DNA of 64,000 bases from Pseudomonas graminis. Its GTDB lineage: Bacteria; Pseudomonadota; Gammaproteobacteria; Pseudomonadales; Pseudomonadaceae. The first letter of the stretch is position 1, and each line of letters opens with the position of its first letter. The notes below the pieces were generated by a model, which had not been told where the DNA came from, made no database searches, and was given only the letters and a program-made list of their open reading frames with translations. Positions 35,988 to 46,388 of this stretch are shown here, piece after piece. Location: contig NZ_CP053746.1 in NCBI RefSeq assembly GCF_013201545.1, forward strand, positions 1,639,001-1,703,000, in the 5' to 3' direction. The position numbers and the translations under genes were made by a program.

Positions 35988-36443
35988 GTGCAGCCCCTCG
36001 GGAGCATTTGTACGTGTGATAAGCGTCAGCGTGCGAAGCAAAACGCCGTGCGGGAAAGGCTACTCCCCGGGCAGCGCGGGTATTGCCATCGACGGCGTGC
36101 AATCGCGATGATTTGGGTGGTCGCAGCGGGAGAAATGAAGAGCGTTTCGGTTCCCTTGCGAGCGGCGCGACAGGGGTATATCAGCCGCAGATCGGAAGGC
36201 TGTCAATCAATTAGTCAAATTTTCGGACGTATTTAATCAGCGCTAAATATCGGGGCTTGTAACTTGTTGATTTAATTAGGGGATAGAAAATTGGCGCTGT
36301 TTAAAAGAGAGGAAATCGTCGTCGATTAACGAGTTTCTATGACTCATTTTCGTTACAAGTGCGGCGTATCCACCGCTGAGTATTCAGCGGCGAATACGCC
36401 ATTTCCCAAGATTGAATCGCGCTACGCCATTAGCCGATCACGC
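35988..36443. other. Intergenic region between the Wzy-like gene and opgD
   Basis: 456 bp. The left part should hold the promoter of the Wzy/glycosidase operon. It turns AT-rich at 36200-36330. A two-part hairpin is at 36363-36400. No credible gene was found. Confidence 0.4.
36363..36400 (-). terminator. Interrupted hairpin downstream of opgD
   Basis: Outer arms GGCGTAT/ATACGCC and inner arms CCGCTGA/TCAGCGG are perfectly complementary with symmetric 3-base internal loops and a 4-base apex. It lies 44 bp past the opgD stop and has no T-run. It may be a terminator or an mRNA-stabilising structure. Confidence 0.5.
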
Positions 36444-38063
36444 TCACGTGTAGCGGCGCTTGTCCGCTGCGGGCGGGAAATACTGGTACAGCCAGGTCTC
36501 GCTCAGCGTGCGATCACCGGTTTTGATGAACATGCGCATTTCCACCGGCTCCACGGAATCGCTGGTCGGGTACCAATCGAACGTCACGCGGAAACCCTTG
36601 ATGTCCGGGAGCACCAGCACATTGAAATCCTGGACTTTGCCGTGGGACACGGTGACCACTGGCTCGATGCCCGAACCTTCCGGCAACCGGTCCAGCCCGC
36701 CACCGTTGAAGTCCACGGCGAAACGGCGCGCCCAGACGTCCGGGTAGTGCTCGCCCGGTGCCCAGCCTTCGATGAAACCGCCCATACCCGAGCGCGTGGC
36801 GTGCACTTGAGCCAACGGCGTGCTGACCGGGGGCAGGGGGCTCCAGTAGAGCTTGTAGCCGTAGTTCATCGACATGCCGGCCTTGACCGGCACTTTTGGG
36901 TTCCAGAACGCGACGATGTTATCCAGGGTTTCGCCGGTGGTTGGCAGTTCCAGCAGATCGATGGAGCCTTCGCCCCATGCCGTCGTCGGCTCGACCCACA
37001 GGCTTGGCCTGCGGTGGTACCAGTCCACGGTGTCCTGATAGGTCTTGAAATCGTGGTCGGTCTGCACCAGGCCAAAGCCCTTCGGGTCTTTGTCGGCAAA
37101 GGCGTTGAACTGGATCTTGGCCGGGTTATTAAGCGGACGGCAGATCCATTCGCCATTGCCGCGCCACATGGCCAGCCGGTCGGAGTCGTGGATTTCCGGG
37201 TGAAGGGTGTCGCACATGCGGCGTTCGTGAGTGCCGCAGCTGAACATGCTGGTCATGGTCGCAATGCCCAACTGCTCGATGTCAGCCCGCGCATTGATGT
37301 GCGCATCAATGTCCATCACCACGCGGTCTGCCTGGCAATCGATGTCGAAGCGGTACGCGCCCGTTGCGCTGGGAGAGTCCAGCAGCGCGTAGACCACAAA
37401 CCGTGTGGCGTCTTTGGTTGGCTTCTCGAACCAGAACTGTGTGAAGTCAGGAAATTCTTCAGGGCTGTGGGCGTAAGTGTCGATCGCCAGACCCCGGGCG
37501 GAAAGACCGTATTGCTTATTGCTGTCGATCGCCCGGAAGTAGCTGGCGCCCAGAAACGACAGGATGTCGTTGATCGCGATCTCGGGGGCTTTGAACAGTT
37601 TGAAACCCGCAAAGCCCAGGTCGCCCTTGAGCTGACTCTGGTCGATGCGACTGGCTTCGTAGTTGAACAGCTCGGGGCGGAAATGCACTTCACGCGCCTG
37701 CTGGGTTGCCGGGTCGACGCTGTACATGCGCACCGGAGTCTTGAAGCCCGCGCCGACGTGGAAGAAATGCACGTCCAATTGGCCTTTCACGTCATTCCAC
37801 AGTGAATGGCCGGCGTCGTACTTGATCGCGTTGAACTGCTGAGGCGTCATGTTCGCCAGGGTAGGCGGCAGTGTCTGCTTGGTGCTGACGTAAGGCTTGC
37901 CGGCCATCTGTTTGGCGTTGTCCTGCAAGGTCTTGAAGTCAAAGTGTTCGATGTCGCCATCGGCCGCCGCAGCCAGTGCGCGTGCCGCATAAAGACCTGA
38001 GGCGGGCAGCGCGCTGTAGGCTGCCAGCGCCATGGACGCTTTCAAGAGATTCCTGCGATTCAT
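36444..38063 (-). CDS. opgD: Glucan biosynthesis protein D (osmoregulated periplasmic glucans)
   Basis: 539 residues from the ATG at 38063; a GAGG ribosome binding site lies upstream and the longer ORF is untranslated leader. A twin-arginine signal ([20 protein letters not shown]) directs folded export. The mature part has the MdoG/OpgG fold with [21 protein letters not shown] and [10 protein letters not shown]. OpgD shapes the backbone of periplasmic beta-glucans, which matter for osmotic adaptation and, in plant-associated pseudomonads, virulence. Confidence 0.95.
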   Translation of the reverse strand: MNRRNLLKASMALAAYSALPASGLYAARALAAAADGDIEHFDFKTLQDNAKQMAGKPYVSTKQTLPPTLANMTPQQFNAIKYDAGHSLWNDVKGQLDVHFFHVGAGFKTPVRMYSVDPATQQAREVHFRPELFNYEASRIDQSQLKGDLGFAGFKLFKAPEIAINDILSFLGASYFRAIDSNKQYGLSARGLAIDTYAHSPEEFPDFTQFWFEKPTKDATRFVVYALLDSPSATGAYRFDIDCQADRVVMDIDAHINARADIEQLGIATMTSMFSCGTHERRMCDTLHPEIHDSDRLAMWRGNGEWICRPLNNPAKIQFNAFADKDPKGFGLVQTDHDFKTYQDTVDWYHRRPSLWVEPTTAWGEGSIDLLELPTTGETLDNIVAFWNPKVPVKAGMSMNYGYKLYWSPLPPVSTPLAQVHATRSGMGGFIEGWAPGEHYPDVWARRFAVDFNGGGLDRLPEGSGIEPVVTVSHGKVQDFNVLVLPDIKGFRVTFDWYPTSDSVEPVEMRMFIKTGDRTLSETWLYQYFPPAADKRRYT

Positions 38064-38256
38064 ATGGTGAAGCCTCTGAAGATGCTGTGCCTTCCTGCAC
38101 AAAAAAGTGCGCTTTCCCAATCCTTGCCGAACGCAAATTACCAACAAACAGATAACAATCTCGGCATCTTGTTCGCGCAAAGGGAAAAAAATCGTTTCAG
38201 GGCACAACCGATTTCGCTTCAACGTGTTGCTCGCGCGGCCGATTTGGCCGCGCATT

Positions 38257-39657
38257 TCAAGCCTGGGTGGTATGCCCCCCGACAGCCATCGCTGCCTGCC
38301 GCAGCGCCTCAGACCGTGTCGGATGGGGGTGGCAGGTCAGGGCAATGTCCTCGGCGGAGGCGGCGAACTCCATCGCCACGCAGTACTCCGCGATCATCTC
38401 GCTGACGCTGGGGCCAACGAGGTGTACACCGAGAATCTCATCGGTGCGCTCGTCCGCCAGCACTTTCGCGAAGCCGTCTGTTCCGTGATTGACCTTGGCG
38501 CGGCTGTTGGCACTGAACGGGAATTTGCCCACCTTGTAAGCGCGATCTTCCTCCTTCAGTTGCTCTTCCGTCTTGCCGACGCTGGCCAGCTCGGGCTGGG
38601 TGTAGATGACGTTGGGGATCAGGTTGTAATTCAGCTCACCCTTCTTGCCGACGATTCGCTCGACACACACGCCGGCTTCATCCTCCGCCTTGTGAGCGAG
38701 CATTGGGCCGGACGTCACGTCGCCAATGACCCAGATGCCATCTACCGCCGTTCGATGCCCCTTGTTGGGCAAAACGCCGCGCTTGTCCACCTCCAGGCCG
38801 ACGGTTTCCAGGCCCAGCCCTTTCGTCACCGGGCGACGGCCGATGGACACCAGCACGTAGTCCGCTTCGATTTGCTCGGCTTCGCCACCGGCGGCGGGTT
38901 CGATGGTCAGCGTGACGCCGGTATCTGCAGCAACAGCAGAGGTGACCTTCGAGCCGAGCTTGAATGCCATGCCCTGACGCGACAGCGAGCGATGCAGCGT
39001 CTTGCCCGCCTCAAGGTCCGTGCCGTGGGCGACATGGTCGAGAAATTCGACCACCGTCACCTTCGCCCCCAACCGGCGCCAGACCGAGCCCAGCTCAAGA
39101 CCGATGACCCCCGCGCCAATTACCACCAGATGCCTGGGCACCTCGCTCAACGATAACGCGCCGGTGGAATCGAGAATGCGTTTGTTGTCGATGGTCACGC
39201 CTGGCAGGGGCGTCGGCTCGGAGCCGGTGGCGATGATGATGTCCTTGGCGGTCAATTCGGTTTCGGCACCCGCAGCGTCGGTGACGATGACCTTGCCGGG
39301 CCCGGCGAGGCGGCCCCAGCCTTTGATCCAGTCGGCTTTGTACTTGCGAAACAGAAACTCGATGCCCTTGGTCAGGCCCGTCACGCTTTCGACCTTTTGC
39401 GCCATCATCTGTGTCAGGTTTAGCGTCGGCGTGACTTCGATGCCGAGCTTCTTGAATGCCTCGCCCGTTGCCGCCTCATACAGCTCCGAGGCGTGAAGCA
39501 ACGATTTCGAAGGAATGCAACCCACGTTCAGGCACGTACCGCCCAATGTTTCACGGCCTTCGATGCACGCCACTTTCAGGCCTTTCTGACCCGCATGGAT
39601 CGCCGCGTTGTAGCCGCCGGGGCCGCCACCAATGATGACAACGTCGTAATGGCTCAT
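38257..39657 (-). CDS. lpdA: Dihydrolipoamide dehydrogenase, stand-alone paralogue
   Basis: 466 residues. FAD motif GGGPGG (10-15), redox disulfide [16 protein letters not shown] motif [10 protein letters not shown], and the C-terminal catalytic HPHPTRSE are all present. The enzyme reoxidises lipoamide of 2-oxoacid dehydrogenase complexes or the glycine cleavage system. No E1 or E2 genes are adjacent, unlike the sucAB or bkd copies, so this is one of the extra Lpd proteins found in Pseudomonas. Which complex it serves is unknown. Confidence 0.93.
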   Translation of the reverse strand: MSHYDVVIIGGGPGGYNAAIHAGQKGLKVACIEGRETLGGTCLNVGCIPSKSLLHASELYEAATGEAFKKLGIEVTPTLNLTQMMAQKVESVTGLTKGIEFLFRKYKADWIKGWGRLAGPGKVIVTDAAGAETELTAKDIIIATGSEPTPLPGVTIDNKRILDSTGALSLSEVPRHLVVIGAGVIGLELGSVWRRLGAKVTVVEFLDHVAHGTDLEAGKTLHRSLSRQGMAFKLGSKVTSAVAADTGVTLTIEPAAGGEAEQIEADYVLVSIGRRPVTKGLGLETVGLEVDKRGVLPNKGHRTAVDGIWVIGDVTSGPMLAHKAEDEAGVCVERIVGKKGELNYNLIPNVIYTQPELASVGKTEEQLKEEDRAYKVGKFPFSANSRAKVNHGTDGFAKVLADERTDEILGVHLVGPSVSEMIAEYCVAMEFAASAEDIALTCHPHPTRSEALRQAAMAVGGHTTQA

Positions 39658-40076
39658 GAACGTACTCCTTCAGGGAATCGACAATGGAGGGAAGCGTAGC
39701 CGTGTCTGGGCAAATGTCGCGCGTCAGCAAGGTCGCTTAAATGATGGGCGTAATATTTCTCCCCGTGCACTTCAAAGTCAAGTGGGTGGACCAATCGCTA
39801 TTCCCCTCGCATCTCGTAGGACCGGCTTTAGCCGGGAAGGCGCACTCCTGACTTTCCAAGGATTCAAACCGATACGACGGCAGGCGACGTTTACCTGTCT
39901 GCTGCCTGTCTGACCCCCCATCCAGCGCCGCGCAAACGAATAATGAGACGAAAATTTCACGATTTCTGTTATATCGTAACGCCCTGTGTCAGCGTGGCTT
40001 GGCGCCGCGTAATTGCAACGCCGGAGAGTGGGCGGAAGGGTAATGATTACAGCGTTAAACGGGCTTTGGAGTTGCA
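39658..40076. other. Intergenic region with a REP unit
   Basis: 419 bp between divergent genes. Apart from the REP unit at 39816-39838 no gene or clear site was recognised. It should contain the promoters of lpdA and of the SPFH/ATPase operon. Confidence 0.4.
39816..39838 (-). repeat. Single REP unit
   Basis: GTAGGACCGGCTTTAGCCGG is the same unit that forms the inverted pair at 22807-22863, here without a partner. Confidence 0.8.
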
Positions 40077-42044
40077 ATGCGGGTTGATCTGGATGATGAG
40101 TGCGTTGCACCGGCGAGCCTACCGCGATTTCAGCAGGCGGCTGTTCAATCGACACGTCTTTCACGGCTGACGTATCTGACAGGAGCGATGGGTATCATCG
40201 GTCTGGTGGTGTCGCTTTTCGTTGACCTCTTTTCTCCCAATTCGCTGTGGACGGCGGTGCTGACCAACAGCGCCGCGAGCCTGCTCGTACTGGCCGGGGC
40301 GTTGCAGTCGGCCCACGTCGTCAGCCAGTGGCGCGCCGGCGTCATGGCACCGCCCTCTGCGGCTGCCTCTGACGATGAAGCGCTGCTTAATGGCGACGAG
40401 CAGGGCTGGTACGACCGCGTGCTTGGACGCATCAGCGGTGCTGGCACTTCGATGGTCGGCCAGGTCGGATTGCCAGTGTTCTGGCTGGCAGGCTGGGCGT
40501 TGCTGTCGCTGGTCAGCATTGGCCTGATCTGGAACCTTGCCTTGGCAGGCAGCAATGTCGGCCTCGTCGGTAACGTAATCGGCGGTTTGCTCCTGTTGAT
40601 CGCGTTTGCGCTGCTGGTGCTGGAGCGGCAATTCAGCAATGAGTCCGAGGCCAGTTGGCCTGAAGCCGAGCAAGTGGCGCAGATCACCAAGGTCGCCATC
40701 GGGACGCTACTGGTTACCGCGTTCTGCCTGTTTTTCTCTTCCGTTGATCGCGTATGGCCCGCCCGGCTTGCGGTGTTGATCGGCCTGTTGCCTGGGCTGG
40801 TCGCCGTCGAGTTACTCATCCGTGCCTTCTTGTCCGTCTTTAGCCCGCGCAACGAACGCCTTGAACCGCGCCTGATCGCCAGCAGCTTCGTTGCCGGCCT
40901 GTTGCGCTGGCCGCCGCGTCCGCTGCTGGCGCTGCAAAACGAACTGCACAACCGCTTCGGCATCGACCTGCGGCAGATCTGGGCGTTTACCTACATGCGC
41001 CGCGCCTTTCTGCCGGTGCTGGCGGTCATCATCGGCCTCGGCTGGTTGCTGAGCGGTGTTCACGAAATCCCCATACAAGGCCGTGGCATTTACGAGCGGT
41101 TTGGCAAACCGGTTGAAGTCCTCGAGCCGGGTCTGCATGCCGGTTTGCCTTGGCCGTTCGGAACAGTGCTGGCGGTGGAAAACGGTGTGGTTCACGAATT
41201 GGCGACCAGCGTCTCGGAGGGGGCGGGCGCCGAGCAGACCCTTGACCCTGCCGAAGGCCCGCCGCCTGCCATTGCCAACCGGCTGTGGGACGCCACGCAC
41301 ATCAATGACAAATCGCAAGTGATCGCCAGCGGCTCAGGAGACAAGCAAAGCTTCCAGATCGTCAACATGGACGTGCGCTTTGTGTATCGCATCGGATTGT
41401 CGGACGAAGCCGCGCTGGCCGCGACTTACAACAGCGCCGACATCCCCAGTCTGATTCGCAGCACCGCCAGCCGCGTGCTGGTGCACGACTTTGCATCCCG
41501 CACTCTCGACGAGTTACTTGGCGAGCAGCGCAATGATCTGGCGGCCGACATCGGCGACGCCGTACAGCGCGACCTGAAAAAACTCGACAGCGGTGTAGAA
41601 ATTCTCGCCACCGTGGTCGAGTCGATTCATCCGCCAGCAGGTGCGGCCAACGCCTATCATGCGGTCCAGGCCGCACAGATCAGCGCTCAGGCGTTGATTG
41701 CCCGAGAACGCGGCGCGGCGGCTGATCAGGCCAACGTGGCGCAATTACACGCCAGCATGGCCCATGACCAGGCGGCCGCGAGTTCGCGAGAAGTGATGGC
41801 GACAGCGCAAGGTGCGGATTTGCGTTTCAGCGCCGAACAACAGGGCTACGCCAAAGCGGGCCAGGCATTTCTGCTGGAGCAGTACTTCAGTCAGCTGACC
41901 CAAGGGCTGACCCACGCCAAGTTGCTGGTGCTGGATCATCGGCTTGGCGGCACCAGCGCGCCGACCATCGATTTGCGATCTTTTACCCTACCGGTCGACC
42001 CCGCAGCGTCGACTCAATCAGCTGACCAGCCCTCGGCTGAATAA
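40077..42044 (+). CDS. Membrane SPFH/HflK-type protein with extra N-terminal membrane domain
   Basis: 655 residues. Roughly six hydrophobic segments in the first ~330 residues precede a canonical SPFH domain (EIPIQGRGIYERFGKPVEVL, GLHAGLPWPFG) and a C-terminal Ala/Gln-rich coiled coil. HflK/HflC modulate the FtsH protease in the inner membrane, but this version is much longer than HflK (~400). It is the first gene of a four-gene operon that ends in a P1B ATPase, so its job is probably to scaffold that pump or its turnover (inference). Confidence 0.82.
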   Translation: MRVDLDDECVAPASLPRFQQAAVQSTRLSRLTYLTGAMGIIGLVVSLFVDLFSPNSLWTAVLTNSAASLLVLAGALQSAHVVSQWRAGVMAPPSAAASDDEALLNGDEQGWYDRVLGRISGAGTSMVGQVGLPVFWLAGWALLSLVSIGLIWNLALAGSNVGLVGNVIGGLLLLIAFALLVLERQFSNESEASWPEAEQVAQITKVAIGTLLVTAFCLFFSSVDRVWPARLAVLIGLLPGLVAVELLIRAFLSVFSPRNERLEPRLIASSFVAGLLRWPPRPLLALQNELHNRFGIDLRQIWAFTYMRRAFLPVLAVIIGLGWLLSGVHEIPIQGRGIYERFGKPVEVLEPGLHAGLPWPFGTVLAVENGVVHELATSVSEGAGAEQTLDPAEGPPPAIANRLWDATHINDKSQVIASGSGDKQSFQIVNMDVRFVYRIGLSDEAALAATYNSADIPSLIRSTASRVLVHDFASRTLDELLGEQRNDLAADIGDAVQRDLKKLDSGVEILATVVESIHPPAGAANAYHAVQAAQISAQALIARERGAAADQANVAQLHASMAHDQAAASSREVMATAQGADLRFSAEQQGYAKAGQAFLLEQYFSQLTQGLTHAKLLVLDHRLGGTSAPTIDLRSFTLPVDPAASTQSADQPSAE

Positions 42045-42055
42045 GGAGTCTTCCC

Positions 42056-43096
42056 TTGAGTCTGTTTCACTCCCACGATCATCACGACCATTCCGGTCAC
42101 GACCACAGCGGTCACGGCCATGGCGGCCACCATCACGGTCATCACCATGGCGAAGCCTCCGGCCCGGCTGTCTTTCCGTGGCGTCGTGCTGCGCTGGCGG
42201 CGGTGCTGATTGCCTTCGCGGTCGCGGCGGCAAGTCTGGTGCAGGTGCGCTCCGGCGAGGCGACGGTCATCACGCGCTTCGGCAATCCGGCGCGAGTGCT
42301 GCTCGATCCCGGCCTGAGCTGGCGCTGGCCGGCGCCATTCGAAGCAGCGATCCCCGTCGACCTGCGTTTGCGCACCACCTCGAGTGGCTTGCAGGACGTC
42401 GGTACCCGTGACGGCCTGCGCATCATCGTTCAGGCGTACGTGGCGTGGCAGGTGCAGGGCGATCCGGACAACGTGAAGCGCTTCATGCGCGCCGTGCAAA
42501 ACCAGCCGGACGAAGCCGCGCGGCAGATCCGCACCTTCGTCGGCTCTGCACTCGAGACCACCGCCGCGAGCTTCGATCTGTCGAGCCTGATCAACACCGA
42601 CGCCAATCAGGTGCGCATCGCCGATTTCGAAAACCAGCTGCGTCAGCAGATCGACAAGCAACTGCTGACCACCTACGGGGTTCGCGTCCTGCAAGTGGGG
42701 GTCGAACGTCTGACGCTGCCATCGGTGACCCTCAATGCGACGGTCGACCGCATGCGCGCCGAGCGCGAAACCATCGCCACCGAGCGCACCGCCATCGGCA
42801 AGCGCGAGGCTGCGCAGATCCGTTCTGCCGCCGAACGCGACGCGCGGATTGTCGAGGCCGACGCCACCGTGAAAGCCGCCGACATCGAGGCGCAATCCCG
42901 CGTGGAAGCGGCGCAGATTTACGGCCGCGCCTACGCCGGTTCGCCCCAGCTGTACAACTTGCTGCGCTCGCTGGACACCCTCGGCACCGTGGTGGGACCA
43001 GGCACAAAACTGATTCTGCGCACCGATGCCGCACCGTTCCGGGTGCTCGTGGACGGCCCGCCGACTCTGGATGGCAAGGCTGGAACGCAGCCATGA
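42056..43096 (+). CDS. SPFH/HflC-type protein with histidine-rich N-terminus
   Basis: 346 residues from a TTG start, seven bases after AAGGAG. Residues 5-32 are packed with His (HSHDHHDHSGHDHSGHGHGG), a likely metal-binding tail on the cytoplasmic side. One transmembrane helix (about 45-62) precedes the SPFH domain (VRSGEATVITRFGNP) and a coiled coil. His-rich tails are unusual for HflC; with a P1B ATPase in the same operon they suggest Zn, Co or Ni binding or delivery. Confidence 0.85.
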   Translation: MSLFHSHDHHDHSGHDHSGHGHGGHHHGHHHGEASGPAVFPWRRAALAAVLIAFAVAAASLVQVRSGEATVITRFGNPARVLLDPGLSWRWPAPFEAAIPVDLRLRTTSSGLQDVGTRDGLRIIVQAYVAWQVQGDPDNVKRFMRAVQNQPDEAARQIRTFVGSALETTAASFDLSSLINTDANQVRIADFENQLRQQIDKQLLTTYGVRVLQVGVERLTLPSVTLNATVDRMRAERETIATERTAIGKREAAQIRSAAERDARIVEADATVKAADIEAQSRVEAAQIYGRAYAGSPQLYNLLRSLDTLGTVVGPGTKLILRTDAAPFRVLVDGPPTLDGKAGTQP

Positions 43097-44160
43097 CCGA
43101 GCACGACGCTGCGCACATCGAGCGGCCGGTGGTGAACAGCCCTTGGCTGCAGGCCAATCGGCTGGCGTTTCTGGGATTGTATGTCGTGACCCTGCTGGCG
43201 GCGGTTGGCTGGGCGGTCTCCAACGTGCGAGAAATCGATCCACAGAACCGCGCCGTCGTGTTTCGCTTCGGCGAGCTGGACCGCGTGCAGAACGCCGGTT
43301 TGCTGGTGGCCTGGCCACAACCGTTCGAGCAAGTGGTGCTGCTGCCTTCCGCTGACCGCGTGATCGAGCGGCACGTCGAAACGCTGTTGCGCTCACCCAT
43401 TGCGTTGGCGGCCGACAAGATCACCAGTTTTGCGACGCCGATGAGCGACGCGCTGGCAGGCTCGGGCTATCTGCTGACGGGTGACGCTGGCGTCGTACAG
43501 CTCGACGTGACGGCGTACTACAAAGTGACAGACCCACGGGAGTTCGTGCTGCAAGGCGAGCATGTGCTGCCGGCGCTGGATCGTCTGGTCAATCGCAGCG
43601 CCGTAAGCCTTGCTGCAGCGCGTGACCTGGACACCATTCTGGTGGCGCGTCCCGAGCTGGTCGGCTCTGACAGCCAGTCTGCCGAGCGTCGCGAACGCCT
43701 GCGCGGCGACCTGGTGCAGGGCATCAACATGCGGCTTGGCGAGCTGACGGCCACTGGCGTGGGTCTGGGCGTTGAAGTCGTGCGGGTCGACGTGCAGTCC
43801 AGTCTGCCGGCGGCTGCGGTAAACGCGTTCAACGCGGTGCTGACTGCCAGTCAACAAGCCGATCAGGCCGTGGCGAACGCGCGCACTGACGCAGAGAAAC
43901 TCAACCAGACCGCCAATCAGCAGGCTGACCGCACCCTGCAGGTCGCCCATGCGCAAGCATCCGAGCGGCTGGCCAAGGCGCAGACCGACACCGCTGCGGT
44001 GACCGGGCTGGCGCAGTCGATGCAGAACAAGAGTGATCCCGGATTGCTGCTGCGGATCTACCGCGAGCGGGTGCCCGCCATCCTGAAACAGGCGGGTTCA
44101 GTGACCACGGTCGACCCCCGCGACGATTCCCGTCTGATCATTCAGGGAGCTGACAAATGA
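43093..44160 (+). CDS. SPFH/HflK-type protein
   Basis: 355 residues from the ATG at 43093, overlapping the previous stop (ATGA). One transmembrane segment (FLGLYVVTLLAAVGWAV), an SPFH domain (REIDPQNRAVVFRFGEL), then a coiled coil (ASQQADQAVANARTDAEKL). It probably forms a hetero-oligomeric membrane ring with the preceding protein, as HflK and HflC do. Genuine hflKC genes sit near hfq and hflX, so this is a second, specialised set. Confidence 0.86.
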   Translation: MTEHDAAHIERPVVNSPWLQANRLAFLGLYVVTLLAAVGWAVSNVREIDPQNRAVVFRFGELDRVQNAGLLVAWPQPFEQVVLLPSADRVIERHVETLLRSPIALAADKITSFATPMSDALAGSGYLLTGDAGVVQLDVTAYYKVTDPREFVLQGEHVLPALDRLVNRSAVSLAAARDLDTILVARPELVGSDSQSAERRERLRGDLVQGINMRLGELTATGVGLGVEVVRVDVQSSLPAAAVNAFNAVLTASQQADQAVANARTDAEKLNQTANQQADRTLQVAHAQASERLAKAQTDTAAVTGLAQSMQNKSDPGLLLRIYRERVPAILKQAGSVTTVDPRDDSRLIIQGADK

Positions 44161-46112
44161 GTGGCGAAGCCGTGCATAACCATTCCCACGAACCTTCCCA
44201 TAAGCATGCCGAGCCCGCCGCGCCTGGCAGCATGCTGACCAGCCGCGAACAGCGCAGCGCCGCCCGGCAGTTGACGCTGGCGATGCTTGCCCTCGGCCTG
44301 CTCGCGCTGGGGCTGGTCTGGCGATTTTTCTCGCCCGAGCAAGTTGGGGTCAGTCAGCTGCTGTTGGGCGCCGCCTCTCTGCTGGTGGCCATCCCGGTGG
44401 TCAGTGCCGGTTGGCACAGCCTGCGTTATCCCAGCCTGCACGGCATTACCGATCAACTGATTGCCCTGGCCATGCTCGGCGCCTGGGCAACGGGCGATCT
44501 GATGACCGCCGCGCTGCTGCCGATCATCATGATCTTCGGCCACGTGTTGGAAGAGCGCAGCGTGATCGGCTCTCAGGAAGCCATTCAGGCACTGGGCCGC
44601 CTGACCCGCAGCCATGCCCGGCTGATCGATAAGGATGGCGCGATCCGCGAAGTCGACAACGGTACGTTGATTGCTGGTGACCGCGTTGAAGTGCGCGCCG
44701 GTGACCGCGTACCGGCTGACGGCTTGGTGATCTCGGGGCAGGCCAGCCTCGATACGGCGCCCATTACCGGAGAGTCGGTTCCGCTCGAGGCGCGCGCCGG
44801 CATGGAGGTCTTTGGTGGCGCGATCAACCTCGACGGGCTGCTGCGCATTGAAGTGACGCGCATCGGCAACGAGTCGACCCTGGGCAAGGTCATCGCGCTG
44901 ATGCAAAGCGCCGAACGCTCCAAACCGCCCATCACTCGCCTGTTGGAAAAGTACGCGGGCAGCTACATGGTGCTGGTGCTGTTGATCGCGGCCGTGACCT
45001 GGTTCATCACCAATAACGCCCAGGCTATGCTGGCGGTGCTGGTCGCCGCGTGTCCCTGCGCGTTGGTGCTGTCGGCGCCCGCGACAGCCATTGCCGGTAT
45101 TGCGGTCGCCGCGCGCCACGGCATTCTGATCCGCAGTTCGGCCTTTCTTGAAGAGCTGGCTGACCTCACTTCGCTGGTCGTCGACAAGACCGGCACACTG
45201 ACTTATGGGAGTTTGCGCCTGCAGTCAGTTCAGGCCGAGGAGGGCGCAGGTGACGACGTTATTGCGCTGGCGGCAAGCCTGGGTTCGGCGAGCAGCCACC
45301 CGGTCAGTCGCGCGCTGGCGACGTTGGTCGGCAAGGATCATCTGCTTCCTCTGGACGACATTCGTGAGCGCCAGGGGCTGGGCGTCGTTGCACAGACCGC
45401 CCGGGGTGAAGCGGCGTTAGGGCGGCCTGAGCTCTTCGCACAGTTGGGAATCGCGACCTCGCCGATCCCCGATCACGATGGCCCGATTGCCGGGCTCGCG
45501 CTAAATGGCCACTTCTTGGCCTGGATGCTGCTGGCCGACAGCCTCAAGCCTGAAGCACGTCAGGCGCTGAGTGAGCTGCGCGAGCTAGGCCTGGGTCGAC
45601 AGTTGTTGCTGACGGGGGATCGGCAGAGTGTCGCCGACAGCCTGGGTCACGAGGTCGGCATCGGCGACATCCACGCCCAGGCGTTGCCTGAGGACAAGCT
45701 CAATCGGGTCATGAGCGAAATCAAAAAGGGCTTTCGCCCAATGGTCGTCGGCGACGGCATCAACGACTCGCTGGCGTTGAAGGCCGGCGTAGTCGGCGTC
45801 GCGATGGGGGCGGGTGGGGCGGACATCGCGTTGGCCTCCGCCGACATCGTGTTGATCGGCAATGACCTGCGCCGCCTGGGCACCTGTGTGCGACTGAGCC
45901 GTCAGTGTCGCCATACCTTGCAGGTGAACGTAATCATCGGGCTTGGCTGGACGCTGGCCATCGTCGCCATGGCGGCCTTCGGTGTGCTGGGTGCGGCAGG
46001 CGCCATGATCGCGGCGGTCTTGCATAACCTCAGCACGCTGCTGGTACTGGGTAATGCTGGGCGACTGCTGCGTTTCCACGAGCCCATCGCGAAGTTTCAT
46101 AATCCCTCCTGA
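44157..46112 (+). CDS. P1B-type heavy-metal ATPase
   Basis: 651 residues overlapping the SPFH gene by 4 bp. Actuator motif TGES, transmembrane CPC (C299-P-C301), phosphorylation site DKTGTLT (D343), the SSHPVSRA histidine-proline motif and the hinge GDGINDS (532-538) are all present. No N-terminal HMA domain exists; a short His-rich tail (HNHSHEPSHKH) may replace it. The CPC type covers Cu and Zn/Cd/Pb pumps; the His-rich partners favour Zn-group metals or Cu, and the metal cannot be decided here. Confidence 0.92.
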   Translation: MSGEAVHNHSHEPSHKHAEPAAPGSMLTSREQRSAARQLTLAMLALGLLALGLVWRFFSPEQVGVSQLLLGAASLLVAIPVVSAGWHSLRYPSLHGITDQLIALAMLGAWATGDLMTAALLPIIMIFGHVLEERSVIGSQEAIQALGRLTRSHARLIDKDGAIREVDNGTLIAGDRVEVRAGDRVPADGLVISGQASLDTAPITGESVPLEARAGMEVFGGAINLDGLLRIEVTRIGNESTLGKVIALMQSAERSKPPITRLLEKYAGSYMVLVLLIAAVTWFITNNAQAMLAVLVAACPCALVLSAPATAIAGIAVAARHGILIRSSAFLEELADLTSLVVDKTGTLTYGSLRLQSVQAEEGAGDDVIALAASLGSASSHPVSRALATLVGKDHLLPLDDIRERQGLGVVAQTARGEAALGRPELFAQLGIATSPIPDHDGPIAGLALNGHFLAWMLLADSLKPEARQALSELRELGLGRQLLLTGDRQSVADSLGHEVGIGDIHAQALPEDKLNRVMSEIKKGFRPMVVGDGINDSLALKAGVVGVAMGAGGADIALASADIVLIGNDLRRLGTCVRLSRQCRHTLQVNVIIGLGWTLAIVAMAAFGVLGAAGAMIAAVLHNLSTLLVLGNAGRLLRFHEPIAKFHNPS

Positions 46113-46388
46113 GCCCCATTCCCCGGCCCTGCGCTGATAGTGCCGAGTTAGAGGGCTCCACTAAGTATTAAAATTTGCTTGAGCTTTGAAGAACTCTGTT
46201 ACAAATTAAGTTCAGTCTTGTTCGGGGTGATCCATTTGCAGGCGTCACATTGGCTCGAATTCTGGGGCACAGGGTCGTACCCGTTGTAGATTCGTCGTCG
46301 TTCAAACCAGCCGATCGCCTGACGGCTCCTGATCTGGAGCCGGTTATGGACTACCCTTTTCCATGTAGCTGGATCAGGGGGATTTTAT

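Noticed and set aside
36339..37805. Plus-strand ORF of 488 codons opposite opgD
   Set aside because: opgD on the minus strand has a Tat signal and family motifs; the plus-strand frame is a shadow with low-complexity composition.
42445..43092. In-frame upstream extension of the HflK-like protein at 43093
   Set aside because: The extension overlaps the HflC-like gene in another frame, has no SPFH homology and an Arg-rich shadow composition; the ATG at 43093 overlaps the previous stop in normal operon fashion.
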